Assembly: GCF_003319105.1 (NCBI RefSeq)
Contig: NZ_QOHH01000003.1
Span: 310,001-374,000 of the forward strand
Length of the DNA: 64,000 nucleotides
DNA from: Blastococcus sp. TF02-09
Lineage (GTDB): Bacteria > Actinomycetota > Actinomycetes > Mycobacteriales > Geodermatophilaceae
Direction of reading: 5' to 3'
The position numbers and the translations under genes were made by a program. Numbering within the stretch: the first letter of the stretch is position 1; each line of letters starts with the position of its first letter. The notes under the pieces were generated by a model, which saw only the letters and a program-made list of their open reading frames with translations, was not told the DNA's origin and made no database searches. Shown in pieces: positions 53,216 to 62,277 of this stretch.

Positions 53216-54241
53216 ATGCGGACCGTCATGCACCTGCCTGCTCCCCGTGGTCAGCTCAGCGAGTCCCTCGTCCGTGACCTGGCCTCCCCGCCGCCGCTCT
53301 CGACGTCCACGCTGGACAGCGCCGCCCGCCTGGCCGAGGACACGACCGACGCCCTGACCGATGAGGACCTGCAGCTGTCGCTGGCGATCTGCTACGAGCT
53401 GCACTACCGCGGGTTCGACGACGTCGACGACGCCTGGGAGTGGGACCCGGAGCTCCTGCGGGTGCGTGGCACCCTCGAGCAGCGGCACCTGGCCGCGCTG
53501 CTGGAGCTCGTGGGACCCGTCGCCGCCACCGACGAGCCGATCGACGTGCAGCTCACCGCCGCCATCGCGGCCGACGACGGCCCCTCGCTGTCGAGGTTCC
53601 TGGCCCGGCACGGCGACCTCGAGCAGTGGCGGGAGTACCTGACCGTGCGGTCGGTCTACCACCTCAAGGAGGCCGACCCGCACACCTTCGCGATCCCCCG
53701 CCTGAGCGGCCGGACCAAGGCGGCCATGGTGGAGATCCAGGCCGACGAGTACGGCGGCGGGTCGGCGGCGCGCATGCACAGCGAGCTGTTCGGCGGCCTG
53801 ATGCGCGACCTCGGGCTGGACTCCGGCTACGGCGCGCTGTGGGACGACGCCCCGGCGGTCGCCTTCGCCAACGTCAACACCATGTCGCTGTTCGGCCTGC
53901 ACCGGCGGTGGCGGGGCGCGGCCCTCGGCCACCTGGCCACGGTGGAGATGACCTCGTCCGAGCCGAGCCGGCGGTACTCCTCGGGGCTGCGCCGGCTGGG
54001 GTTCACCGAGTCCACCACGGTGTTCTACGACGAGCACGTGGAGGCCGACGCCGTGCACGAGCAGATCGCCTCGGTGGACATGTGCGGGGCGTTCGTCGCC
54101 GAGAACCCCGAGCTGGCCGCCGACGTCCTGTTCGGTGCGCGGAGCTCCCTGGCGATGGACGGCCTGGCCGCACGGCACCTGCTCGGCGCCTGGGAGGCCG
54201 GCCGCAGCGCGCTGCGCGCCCAGCCCTCGCTGGCCGCCTGA
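53216..54241 (+). CDS. Haem-oxygenase-like iron-containing redox enzyme
   Basis: A 341-residue all-helical protein of the haem-oxygenase-like diiron superfamily (Haem_oxygenas_2). The central part has the metal-ligand-type segments TLEQRHLAALLELVG, MVEIQADEYGGGSAARMHSELFGGLMRDLGLD and ATVEMTSSEPSRRYSSGLRRLGF, then FYDEHVEADAVHEQIASVDM with a regularly spaced Glu/His set. Such enzymes oxidise small substrates, for example in hydrocarbon or azoxy chemistry; the substrate here is unknown. ATG 53216 or 53228 could be the start. A CDGSH protein gene converges on it 6 nt away. Confidence 0.8.
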   Translation: MRTVMHLPAPRGQLSESLVRDLASPPPLSTSTLDSAARLAEDTTDALTDEDLQLSLAICYELHYRGFDDVDDAWEWDPELLRVRGTLEQRHLAALLELVGPVAATDEPIDVQLTAAIAADDGPSLSRFLARHGDLEQWREYLTVRSVYHLKEADPHTFAIPRLSGRTKAAMVEIQADEYGGGSAARMHSELFGGLMRDLGLDSGYGALWDDAPAVAFANVNTMSLFGLHRRWRGAALGHLATVEMTSSEPSRRYSSGLRRLGFTESTTVFYDEHVEADAVHEQIASVDMCGAFVAENPELAADVLFGARSSLAMDGLAARHLLGAWEAGRSALRAQPSLAA

Positions 54242-54247
54242 CGCGGG

Positions 54248-54586
54248 TCAGTCCCCGGCGACGTCCCGCAGCTGGGCGGCGGGCCGGGGACGGCTCGGTG
54301 CGCTGGGCGCGGAGAACCCGGCGCGCTTGTGCGTCCCGTCGCAGAAGGGCTTGATGCCCGACTTCCCGCAGCGGCACAGCGCGACGGTCCGGCGGCCGGG
54401 GTCGATCTCGGCGCCGTCCTGGTCCACCAGCCGGAAGTCCCCGCGGACGATCAGCGGGCCGTCGCGGTAGGGCGTGATGGTCGCGCCCTCCTCGGCGGCA
54501 CCGGGGACGGCGTCGTCGGGCTGCTCGGGCTCTGCGGACGGCGATGGCTGCACGGGCACACACTGCCCCGCCGTCCCGGAGCGCAC
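54248..54586 (-). CDS. CDGSH-type [2Fe-2S] protein
   Basis: A 112-residue protein with one CDGSH motif: CRCGKSGIKPFCDGTHKRAGF provides the 3Cys-1His cluster ligands. An acidic, Pro-rich N-terminus (about 40 residues) precedes ITPYRDGPLIVRGDFRLVDQDG, the usual strand before the motif. It probably transfers electrons or clusters; the neighbouring haem-oxygenase-like enzyme is a candidate partner. Start uncertain (GTG 54586, 54559 or 54553), with no clear ribosome site. Probably first in a unit that does not include glnE, which ends upstream on the same strand. Confidence 0.8.
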   Translation of the reverse strand: MRSGTAGQCVPVQPSPSAEPEQPDDAVPGAAEEGATITPYRDGPLIVRGDFRLVDQDGAEIDPGRRTVALCRCGKSGIKPFCDGTHKRAGFSAPSAPSRPRPAAQLRDVAGD

Positions 54587-54619
54587 ACCCGGTGCGACCC
54601 CGCCGGGTGAACGGGCGGC

Positions 54620-57600
54620 TCAGCCCTCCGCGGGTCGCCCGTAGAAGACGCGCTCGACGACCCTGCGTGCGTGCCGCGTGGTCCGGTGGTAGTCGTCCAG
54701 GAACTGGCCCGGCTCCGCGTCGGGGCCGTAGCCGCAGGCCCGCGCCACCCCTTCCAGCTCCAGCCCCGGCCGGGGCAGCTGGTCGCTCGGTCGCCCGCGC
54801 ACCAGGAAGATCGCGTTGCGCGCCCGGGTGGCCAGCTCCCACGCCGCGCGCAGGGCGGCGGCGTCCTCGGCGGTGATCAGCTCGGCGTCGCCGGCTGCGG
54901 CGAGCGCCTGGACGGTCGAGCGCACCCGGAGCCCCTCGACCTCGGCGCCGTGCTGCAGCTGCAGCAGCTGGACGGTCCACTCGACGTCGGCCAGCCCGCC
55001 GCGGCCGAGCTTGGTGTGGGTAGCGGGGTCGGCCCCGCGCGGCAGCCGCTCCCGCTCCACCCGGGCCTTGATCCGCCGGATCTCGGCGACCTGCTCGGCA
55101 CCAAGGCCGCCCTCGGGATAGCGGATGGGATCGATCAGCGCGACGAAGTCGGCGCCGAGCTGCTCGTCGCCGGCCACCGGTGTCGCCCGGAGCAGCGCCT
55201 GCACCTCCCACACCGACATCCAGCGGTCGTAGTACTCCCGGTACGCCGACAGGCTGCGGACCATCGCCCCCTGGCGGCCCTCCGGCCGCAGGTCGGCGTC
55301 GATCTCGAACGCCGGGTCGGGCGCGGGCTCGGCGAGCAGCCGCCGCAGCGTGTGGGCCACGGCGTTGGCCGCCGCCGTCGCCGCGGCGTCGTCGGCCCCG
55401 GCCCGCGGGCGGTGCACGAAGAGGACGTCGGCGTCGGAGCCGTAGCCCATCTCCCCGCCCCCGAGCCGGCCCATGCCGATGACCGCCATGTCCATCGGCA
55501 GGTCCGCGACGTCGGTGCCGGTGTCCAGCGCCTGCGCGCGCAGGGCGACGTCCAGGCCGGCCTGCAGCGTGGCGACGGCGACGTCGGTCAGCGCCTCGCC
55601 GACCCGCAGCACGTCCAGGCGCCCGAGCAGGTCGGCGCAGGCGATCCGCAGCAGCTCCTGGCGGCGCAGCCCGCGCAGCACCCGCATGCTCGCCTGCGGG
55701 TCACCGGCCCGGCCGGCGGCCTGCCGCCACGCCTTGGTCAGCGCCGCCACCCCGCGCGGCTCCAGCTCGTCGTCGTCGGCGAGCAGCCGCAGCGCCTCGG
55801 GCGTGCGGGTCAGCAGCCCGGCGACGTACTGGCTGGACCCCAGCAGCTGGGCGAGCCGCTCGGCCACCTGCCCCTCGTCGCGCAGCAGCCGCAGGTACCA
55901 CTGGTTGCCGCCGAGCGCCTCGCTGACCTGCCGGTAGGCCAGCAGCCCCGCGTCGGGGTTCGGGCAGGACGCGAAGGTCTGCAGCAGCACCGGGAGCAGG
56001 TACTTCTGCATCGACGCCGACCGCGAGACGCCACCGGTCAGGGCCGCGAGGTGCCGCAGCGCGGCGTCCGGGTCGCCGAAGCCCAGCGCTCGGAGCCAGT
56101 CGCCGGCCGCCTTCGAGCCCAGGTGCAGGTGCTCGCCGGGCACCCGGGCGACCGCCGACAGCAGCGGCCGGTAGAAGAGCTTCTCGTGCAGCCGGCGCAC
56201 CTCGCGGGTGTGCAGGGCCAGCTCGGCCTTCAGCACCTCGGTCGCGCCGCCCCGGGCGTCGGGCTTGTAGCCCATCGACCGGGCCAGCCAGCGCAGCTGC
56301 TGCTCGTCCGTGGGCAGCAGGTGGGTGCGCCGTAGCCGCAGCAGCTGGAGCCGGTGCTCGACGGTGCGCAGGAACCGGTAGGAGGCGATGAGCGTCGCGG
56401 CGTCGTCCCGGCCGATGTAGCCGCCGGACGACAGCGCCATCAGGGCCGGCAGGGTGCCGCCCACGCGGAGCGCGGGGTCGACGCGGCCGTGCACGAGCTG
56501 CAGCAGCTGGACGGCGAACTCGACGTCGCGGAGGCCGCCGCGGCCCAGCTTGAGCTCCCGCTCGGCCTGCGCGGGCGGGATGTTGTCCTCGACCCGGCGG
56601 CGCATCGCCTGCACCTCGCCGACGAAGCCGGGCCGGTCGCCGGCGCGCCACACCATCGGCCACAGGGCCTCGACGTACTCCCGGCCCAGGTCGGGGTCGC
56701 CGGCGACCGGGCGCATCTTGAGCAGCGCCTGGAACTCCCAGGTGCTGGCCCACTGCTCGTAGTAGGCGGTGTGGCCGGCGAGGGTGCGCACCAGGACGCC
56801 GGCCTTGCCCTCGGGCCGCAGCGCCGCGTCGACCTCCCACGCCGCCTCGCGGCAGATCCGCATGAGCGCGGCGGCCACCCGGGTGGCGCTGCCCAGGGCG
56901 GCGCTGTCGGAGTCCGAGGGGTCCACCGGCTCGCCGACGAAGACGACGTCGACGTCGCTGACGTAGTTGAGCTCCCGCCCGCCGGTCTTGCCGAGCGCGA
57001 TGACCGCCAGCCGGCAGGCGGCGGCGTCGGCCGGCTGCTCCGCCACGGCCAGCGCGAGCCCGGCGGTGAGGACGGCGGCGGCGATGTCGGCGAGCTCGGC
57101 CGCGACGTCCTCCGCGGGCAGCGAGTCCCCGAGGTCGCGCCCGGCCAGGGAGAGGATCGCGCGGCGGTAGGCCAGCCGGAGCGCCGAGACGCGGGCGGGA
57201 GACGCGTCGGGCGCGCCCTTGCCCAGGCGGACGCCCCAGGGCGGGTCGTCCGGATCGGCGCCCACGGCGGTGAGCATCATCCGCTCTAGCGCCTGGGACG
57301 TCGGCCGAACCGTGCCGTCGTCGCCGTCGTCCAGGACGGTCCAGTCGTCGGGGTGGACGGCGAGGTGGTCGGCCAGGCCGGAGCTCGCGCCCAGCACCGC
57401 GAGCAGCCGGCTGCGCAGCGGCGCCGACCCGCGCAGCCGGGCCAGCAGCGAGGCCGCCGACCCACCGCTGTCGTCGGCCGCGTCCAGCGCCTCGACCAGG
57501 CGGTGCAGCGAGCGGACGGCGAGGTCGGGGTCCCCCGCCCGGGCCAGCGCCGCGACCACCGGCCCGGCCTCGGGATCGGCCGGCTCGTTCCGCTCGAGGT

Positions 57601-57715
57601 CCCACAGCCCGAGGTCCGGGTCGGACAGCAGCCGGGCCGCGCGCTCGCCGTCCTCGAAGCCGAACCGGACCAGCCGGACGACGGCGCGGCGCGGGATCTC
57701 CACCTCGGAGGTCAT
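54620..57715 (-). CDS. glnE: Glutamine synthetase adenylyltransferase/adenylyl-removing enzyme
   Basis: A 1031-residue bifunctional GlnE with two nucleotidyltransferase modules. The first has VIALGKTGGRELNYVSDVDVVFV (about residue 240), the second VIGMGRLGGGEMGYGSDADVLFV (about residue 745), each followed by a helical GlnD/PII-uridylyltransferase-like region. It adenylylates Tyr405 of GlnA when nitrogen is plentiful and reverses it when scarce. The start ATG at 57715 overlaps the stop of the upstream amidotransferase (ATGA). Longer upstream reading is a different-frame artefact. Length is normal for actinobacteria. Confidence 0.96.
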   Translation of the reverse strand: MTSEVEIPRRAVVRLVRFGFEDGERAARLLSDPDLGLWDLERNEPADPEAGPVVAALARAGDPDLAVRSLHRLVEALDAADDSGGSAASLLARLRGSAPLRSRLLAVLGASSGLADHLAVHPDDWTVLDDGDDGTVRPTSQALERMMLTAVGADPDDPPWGVRLGKGAPDASPARVSALRLAYRRAILSLAGRDLGDSLPAEDVAAELADIAAAVLTAGLALAVAEQPADAAACRLAVIALGKTGGRELNYVSDVDVVFVGEPVDPSDSDSAALGSATRVAAALMRICREAAWEVDAALRPEGKAGVLVRTLAGHTAYYEQWASTWEFQALLKMRPVAGDPDLGREYVEALWPMVWRAGDRPGFVGEVQAMRRRVEDNIPPAQAERELKLGRGGLRDVEFAVQLLQLVHGRVDPALRVGGTLPALMALSSGGYIGRDDAATLIASYRFLRTVEHRLQLLRLRRTHLLPTDEQQLRWLARSMGYKPDARGGATEVLKAELALHTREVRRLHEKLFYRPLLSAVARVPGEHLHLGSKAAGDWLRALGFGDPDAALRHLAALTGGVSRSASMQKYLLPVLLQTFASCPNPDAGLLAYRQVSEALGGNQWYLRLLRDEGQVAERLAQLLGSSQYVAGLLTRTPEALRLLADDDELEPRGVAALTKAWRQAAGRAGDPQASMRVLRGLRRQELLRIACADLLGRLDVLRVGEALTDVAVATLQAGLDVALRAQALDTGTDVADLPMDMAVIGMGRLGGGEMGYGSDADVLFVHRPRAGADDAAATAAANAVAHTLRRLLAEPAPDPAFEIDADLRPEGRQGAMVRSLSAYREYYDRWMSVWEVQALLRATPVAGDEQLGADFVALIDPIRYPEGGLGAEQVAEIRRIKARVERERLPRGADPATHTKLGRGGLADVEWTVQLLQLQHGAEVEGLRVRSTVQALAAAGDAELITAEDAAALRAAWELATRARNAIFLVRGRPSDQLPRPGLELEGVARACGYGPDAEPGQFLDDYHRTTRHARRVVERVFYGRPAEG

Positions 57716-58461
57716 CGGGCCGCTCCGGCGGCGGCGCGCGCCCGCACCAGCTCGGCGAAGCGGGCCGCGAACGGGGCCCACGTCTCGGCGAGGTCGTCGT
57801 GCACGGCGTCGGACCGGGCGCACAGCGTTTCGACGTCGACCGGCGCGGCCGCCACCCCGACCGGGTCGCCGGCGGCCCAGGAGCGCACCAGCTCCGGCGT
57901 CGTCTCGATGTGGAACTGGATGCCGTAGACCGCCTCGCCCACGCGGAAGGCCTGGTGGGCGTAGTGCGGGTTGCTGGCCAGCAGCGTCGCACCGGGCGGC
58001 AGCGCGGCGATCTCGTCGTGGTGCCACTGGATCACGTCGGGCGCCAGCGGCAGCGGGCCGAAGACCGGGTCGGCGTACGCGGCGTCCCGCTTGGCCACGA
58101 GCGTGGCGCCGACCTCCGGGCCCTCGGCGCCGACCCGGACCGCTCCTCCCCCGGCCGCGGCGAGCAGCTGGGCGCCCAGGCACACCGCCAGCGTGGGCAG
58201 GTCGGCTGCGACGGCCTCCCGCAACAGCGCCCGGACGCCGACCAGCTCGGGGCTGGTGGCGTCGTCGTCCGTGGCCGACTGCGGTCCGCCCAGGACGAGC
58301 AGCCCGTCGTGCTCGACCAGCGAGTCCGGCAGGCGGTCACCGCGGCGCAGGTGCCGCTCGTCGAGGGTCAGCCCCGCATCGGCCAGCCACGCACCCAGCC
58401 GGGCGGGCGGGTCGGTCTCGCTCGGGACGACGACGAGCAGACGTGCGGGGCGGTCGGGCAC
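57712..58461 (-). CDS. Class-I glutamine amidotransferase, GMP synthase-like
   Basis: A 249-residue GATase1. Nucleophile Cys in LAVCLGAQLLAAAGGG; catalytic His and Glu in YGIQFHIETTPELVRSW; substrate region LLVLGGPQSATDDDA. Only distantly similar to the protein at 52.4 kb. It is coupled to glnE, which suggests that it acts in glutamine use or breakdown, but this is positional. The GTG start has TAACCT 7 nt upstream, so this leaderless promoter probably drives glnE too. Confidence 0.88.
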   Translation of the reverse strand: MPDRPARLLVVVPSETDPPARLGAWLADAGLTLDERHLRRGDRLPDSLVEHDGLLVLGGPQSATDDDATSPELVGVRALLREAVAADLPTLAVCLGAQLLAAAGGGAVRVGAEGPEVGATLVAKRDAAYADPVFGPLPLAPDVIQWHHDEIAALPPGATLLASNPHYAHQAFRVGEAVYGIQFHIETTPELVRSWAAGDPVGVAAAPVDVETLCARSDAVHDDLAETWAPFAARFAELVRARAAAGAAR

Positions 58462-58608
58462 GCCGTCGAGGTTAGCCGCGCGCACCCGACGACCCGGACG
58501 GTCGCTCGGCCGTTTCGCGCCGTGGGGGCGACCACGTGCGTCTACACTCGCCCCGCCGTCGGCGGAGAGGTGCACGTGGACACGACCCCGGTCCGGGAGC
58601 TACCGGTG

Positions 58609-60426
58609 ATGGATCCACCTCAGCCGTCCGAGACCCGTGCCGACCGCCCCGCGCGCCGTCGCTGGGTCCTGGGAGCCGCGGCCCTGCTCGTCGCCGTGCA
58701 CCTAGGGCTGCGCGCGTGGCTGGTGGCGGGCCGCGACTTCTACGCCGACGACTTCCGCCTGCTGCAGCTCGCGGAGCAGCTCCCGCTGTTCTCGTCGTCG
58801 TACCTGCTGTACGACTTCGACGGGCACCTCATGCCCGGCGCGTTCCTCGTGGCCGACCTGGTCGAGCGGGCCGGGCCGCTGGACTGGCAGGCCGCCGCCG
58901 TCTCGCTGATGGTGCTGCAGGCGCTGGCGGCGCTGGCCCTGTGGCGGTTGATGCGCGTGCTCCTCGGCGACCGGCCCGTGATGCTCGTGCCGCTCGCCTT
59001 CGGCCTGTTCACCCCGGTGATCATGGGGTCCCTCACCTGGTGGGCCGCCGCGCTGAACTCGATCCCGCTGCAGATCGCGCTGGCGTGGTTCCTGGCCGAC
59101 GCCGTGCGGCTGGCGGAGACCGGCCGCCTCCGCCATGCGGTCAGCGGCACGGCGGCGCTGGCCTTCGGGCTCGCGTTCTACATCAAGGCGGTGCTGCTGC
59201 CGCCGATCGCGTTCGTCGTGGTGACCGTCGTCCTCATCCGGGAGGGCACGCGCTGGCCGCTGGTCGCGGCAGTGCGCCGGGCATGGACGCTGTGGCTCGG
59301 CACGGTCGTCTTGCTCGCGGTCTGGGCCCTCACCTACTTCTCCACCCGGGAGGAGGCCCCGGTGGACGACGGCAGCACGAGCGACGTGCTCGTCACCGTT
59401 ACCACCGGCTTCAAGGCGCTGGCGCCCGCTGTCCTCGGAGCGCCGTACCGATGGGCGATCCTCGGCGGCGGTGCGCCGCTGGCGGACCTCCCGACCTGGC
59501 TCATCGCCGCCGGCGCGGTGCTGCTGGCTGTGGCGTGCGCGTGGACCTCGCTGCGGCTGCGCGGTGCGCCCACCGTCTGGCTGCTGGTCGTCGTGGCCAC
59601 CGCAGCCGGCCTGCTCCTGGCCGCGCTCGGGCGCTCGGGGGCCGGGTGGGGCAGCATCCTGCCCCTGGCCTACCGGTACTTCCCGGCCGAGTCCGTGCTG
59701 CTGCCCACCGCCGGCGCACTCCTGATCTCGCTCCCCGTCCGGTCCTGGTGGACCTCCCGCTCCCGCCGCTCGCCCGGGCGGCCGAGCCGCTGGTGGCTCG
59801 TCCCGGTCGCCGTCCTGACCGTGGGCTACGTGCTGAGCGGGGTGTCGTCGACCGTCGACCACCGCCGGGCGTGGGAGGCCGATCCCACCGCGGGATACCT
59901 GGAGAACGTGCAGGACTCCCTGGCCGAGGCCGGCACGACCCCGCTGCTGGACCAGTCGGTGCCGCCGTACGTGCTGTGGCCCTCCGACACCGGGGCGCAC
60001 CGGGTGTCGCAGCTGTTCGGGACCGTGACCGACCGGCCGGCCTTCTCGTCGTGGACGCCGGACCTGCGCATGCTGGACGAGGACGGCGAGCTGCAGCCGG
60101 CTCAGGTGGTCCCCGGGGTGTCGCTCGCCGGAGGCCCGGCGCCCGGGTGCGGGTGGTCGATCGGTGCGAAAACCGCCGTGACCCTGACCGCGCCGATGCC
60201 CCCGGGCGAGTGGACGCTCGCCCTGGACTACGCCACCGACCGCGCCGGCACCGTCACGGCCGCCCTCGGCTCGGGGAACGCCGTCCGTGCCGAGGTCGCG
60301 CCGGGTCAGGACACCGTCTTCCTGCGGCTGTCGGGCGAGGGTGCGGTGCTGCAGCTGACCTCGGAGACGGCCGGGGCCGCCCTGTGCGTCCGGTCCGGCG
60401 TGCTGGGTGAGGCGGTGCCGAGGTGA
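58609..60426 (+). CDS. Multi-pass membrane protein, GT-C-like, first of a tandem pair
   Basis: A 605-residue protein. About ten to eleven helices cover residues 20-410, and the last about 190 residues form a soluble domain (GCGWSIGAKTAVTLTAPMPPGEWTLALDYATDRAGTV) that looks beta-rich. The first outer loop contains FYADDFRLLQLAEQLPLFSSSYLLYDFDGHLMPG, an acidic motif placed as in GT-C glycosyltransferases, where Asp/Glu after helix 1 is catalytic. I cannot name a family or substrate; polyprenyl-phosphate-sugar transfer is only a hypothesis. Possible starts are GTG 58570, GTG 58576 (good GGAG spacing) and ATG 58609. It overlaps its paralogue by GTGA. Confidence 0.75.
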   Translation: MDPPQPSETRADRPARRRWVLGAAALLVAVHLGLRAWLVAGRDFYADDFRLLQLAEQLPLFSSSYLLYDFDGHLMPGAFLVADLVERAGPLDWQAAAVSLMVLQALAALALWRLMRVLLGDRPVMLVPLAFGLFTPVIMGSLTWWAAALNSIPLQIALAWFLADAVRLAETGRLRHAVSGTAALAFGLAFYIKAVLLPPIAFVVVTVVLIREGTRWPLVAAVRRAWTLWLGTVVLLAVWALTYFSTREEAPVDDGSTSDVLVTVTTGFKALAPAVLGAPYRWAILGGGAPLADLPTWLIAAGAVLLAVACAWTSLRLRGAPTVWLLVVVATAAGLLLAALGRSGAGWGSILPLAYRYFPAESVLLPTAGALLISLPVRSWWTSRSRRSPGRPSRWWLVPVAVLTVGYVLSGVSSTVDHRRAWEADPTAGYLENVQDSLAEAGTTPLLDQSVPPYVLWPSDTGAHRVSQLFGTVTDRPAFSSWTPDLRMLDEDGELQPAQVVPGVSLAGGPAPGCGWSIGAKTAVTLTAPMPPGEWTLALDYATDRAGTVTAALGSGNAVRAEVAPGQDTVFLRLSGEGAVLQLTSETAGAALCVRSGVLGEAVPR

Positions 60427-62270
60427 CCGGCGCCTCGACCACCTCGCTGCGGACCGGGCATCCCCCGGTGGCCGACCCCGAGCCCTCGCCGCGCGACACC
60501 TCCCGGGAGGGCGCGCGGTGGGTGCTGCCCCTCGCGGCACTGCTGGTCGTCGCCCAGCTGGGCGTGCGCGGCTGGCTGGTCTGGGGACGGCAGTTCTACG
60601 CCGACGACCTACGCCTGCTGCAGCTGGCCGACCGGTTCCCGCTGCTCTCGCCGTCCTACCTCCTGTACGACTTCGACGGTCACCTCATGCCCGGGAGCCT
60701 CGTCGTGGCCGGGCTCGTCCAGCGGGCAGCGCCGCTGGAGTGGTGGCCGGCCGCGATGTCGGTGCTCCTCCTGCAGGCGCTGGCGTCCCTGGCGCTGGTG
60801 TGGATGCTGCGCGTGGTGCTCGGCGACCGCCCCGCCGTCCTCCTGCCCCTCGTCTTCGGGCTGTTCACCCCGCTGACGCTCGGGTCGACCACCTGGTGGG
60901 CCGCGGCGCTGAACTCGATCCCGCTGCAGATCGGCCTGGCCTGGTACGTGGCCGCGGCCGTGCGGCTCGCGCAGACCGGCCACCGGCGCTACGCGATCAG
61001 CGGGACGGCGGCCCTCGCGTTCGGGCTCGCCTTCTACCTCAAGGCCGTGCTGCTGCCGCCGATCGCCGTCGTCGCGGTGGCCGTCGTCCTGCTCCGGGAC
61101 GGCGTCCCCTCCCCCGTCGTCGCAGCGCTGCGGCGCAACCGGACCCTGTGGATCGGCACGGTCGTCGTCCTCGGCATCTGGGCGGTCACCTACTTCTCCA
61201 CCCGCCGGTCCGACCCGGTGGACGACGGCGACGTGGGCGACGTGCTGCTCACCATCACCACGGGGTTCAAGGCGATCGCGCCGTCGGTGCTCGGCGGACC
61301 CTTCCGGTGGGCGCTGCCCGACGGAGGCGCTCCCCTGGCGGCCCTGCCGCAGCAAGCGGTGATCGGCGGTGGGCTCCTCCTGCTCCTCGCCTGCCTGTGG
61401 ACGTCCGTCCGGCTGCGGGGGGCGGCGGCGGTCTGGGCACTGGTGGTCACGACCGCCGGTCTGGGGCTGCTCGTGGCCGCGCTCGGCCGGTCCGGCGCCG
61501 GATGGGGGGACACCATCCCGCTGGCCTACCGGTACTACGCCGTCGAGTCGGTCGTCCTGCCCCTGGCCGGCGCACTGCTCCTCTCCCTGCCCGCGCGGCG
61601 CGGCACCCGTGGCGACGCCGCTGCACCGGCAGCCCGCCGCCGGCGGTGGCTCGTCCCGGTCGTGGCAGTGCTGAGCGTCGGCTTCGTCATCAGCTCGGTG
61701 CTGTCCACGATCAGCCACCGGCACGCGTGGGAGAGCGATCCGGCCGCCGAGTACTTCGACAACGCCCCGGCCTCGCTCGCTGCCGCGGGTGCGGTACCGC
61801 TGCTGGACCAGGCGGTGCCGTCGGACGTCTTCTGGCCGATGGCCTACCCGGCTAACCTGATCTCGCGGGTGTTCGCGTCGCTGCCCGACCGGCCGCCGAT
61901 CGAGGCGTGGACCACCGACCTGCGGATGCTCGACGACGCCGGGAACCTCCGGCCGGCCCAGCTCGACTTCCCGACGCCGCTGGCGCCCGGTCCGCTCCCG
62001 GGCTGCGGCTGGTCGATCGGCGATCGGACGGCCGTGGAGCTGGCCGCCCCGCTGTCCTCGCGGGAGTGGACCGTGCGGCTGGACTACGTCGCCGACGGCG
62101 ACGGCGTCGTCGAGGTGGCTCTCGACGACGGTGCCGCCGTGCGCGCCCCGGTGGTCGCGGGCGCGCACACGCTCTACCTCCGCGTGACCGGTGGGGGGTC
62201 CGCGCTCAGCGTGAGCGCACCCGGCCTCTGCGTCGGCGACGGCGTCGTGGGGATCCCCGGTCCGCGCTGA
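60423..62270 (+). CDS. Multi-pass membrane protein, GT-C-like, second of a tandem pair
   Basis: A 615-residue paralogue of the preceding protein, colinear over the whole length. Shared blocks include FYADDxRLLQLA, PSYLLYDFDGHLMPG, TWWAAALNSIPLQI, SGTAALAFGLAFYxKAVLLPPIA, LGRSGAGWG, PLAYRY and GCGWSIG. It therefore arose by tandem duplication. Conservation is strongest in the outer loops and in the C-terminal domain start, which suggests that both remain functional, perhaps as a heterodimer. The GTG start overlaps the TGA of the first copy. Function unknown. Confidence 0.75.
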   Translation: MTGASTTSLRTGHPPVADPEPSPRDTSREGARWVLPLAALLVVAQLGVRGWLVWGRQFYADDLRLLQLADRFPLLSPSYLLYDFDGHLMPGSLVVAGLVQRAAPLEWWPAAMSVLLLQALASLALVWMLRVVLGDRPAVLLPLVFGLFTPLTLGSTTWWAAALNSIPLQIGLAWYVAAAVRLAQTGHRRYAISGTAALAFGLAFYLKAVLLPPIAVVAVAVVLLRDGVPSPVVAALRRNRTLWIGTVVVLGIWAVTYFSTRRSDPVDDGDVGDVLLTITTGFKAIAPSVLGGPFRWALPDGGAPLAALPQQAVIGGGLLLLLACLWTSVRLRGAAAVWALVVTTAGLGLLVAALGRSGAGWGDTIPLAYRYYAVESVVLPLAGALLLSLPARRGTRGDAAAPAARRRRWLVPVVAVLSVGFVISSVLSTISHRHAWESDPAAEYFDNAPASLAAAGAVPLLDQAVPSDVFWPMAYPANLISRVFASLPDRPPIEAWTTDLRMLDDAGNLRPAQLDFPTPLAPGPLPGCGWSIGDRTAVELAAPLSSREWTVRLDYVADGDGVVEVALDDGAAVRAPVVAGAHTLYLRVTGGGSALSVSAPGLCVGDGVVGIPGPR

Positions 62271-62277
62271 GGCCCCC

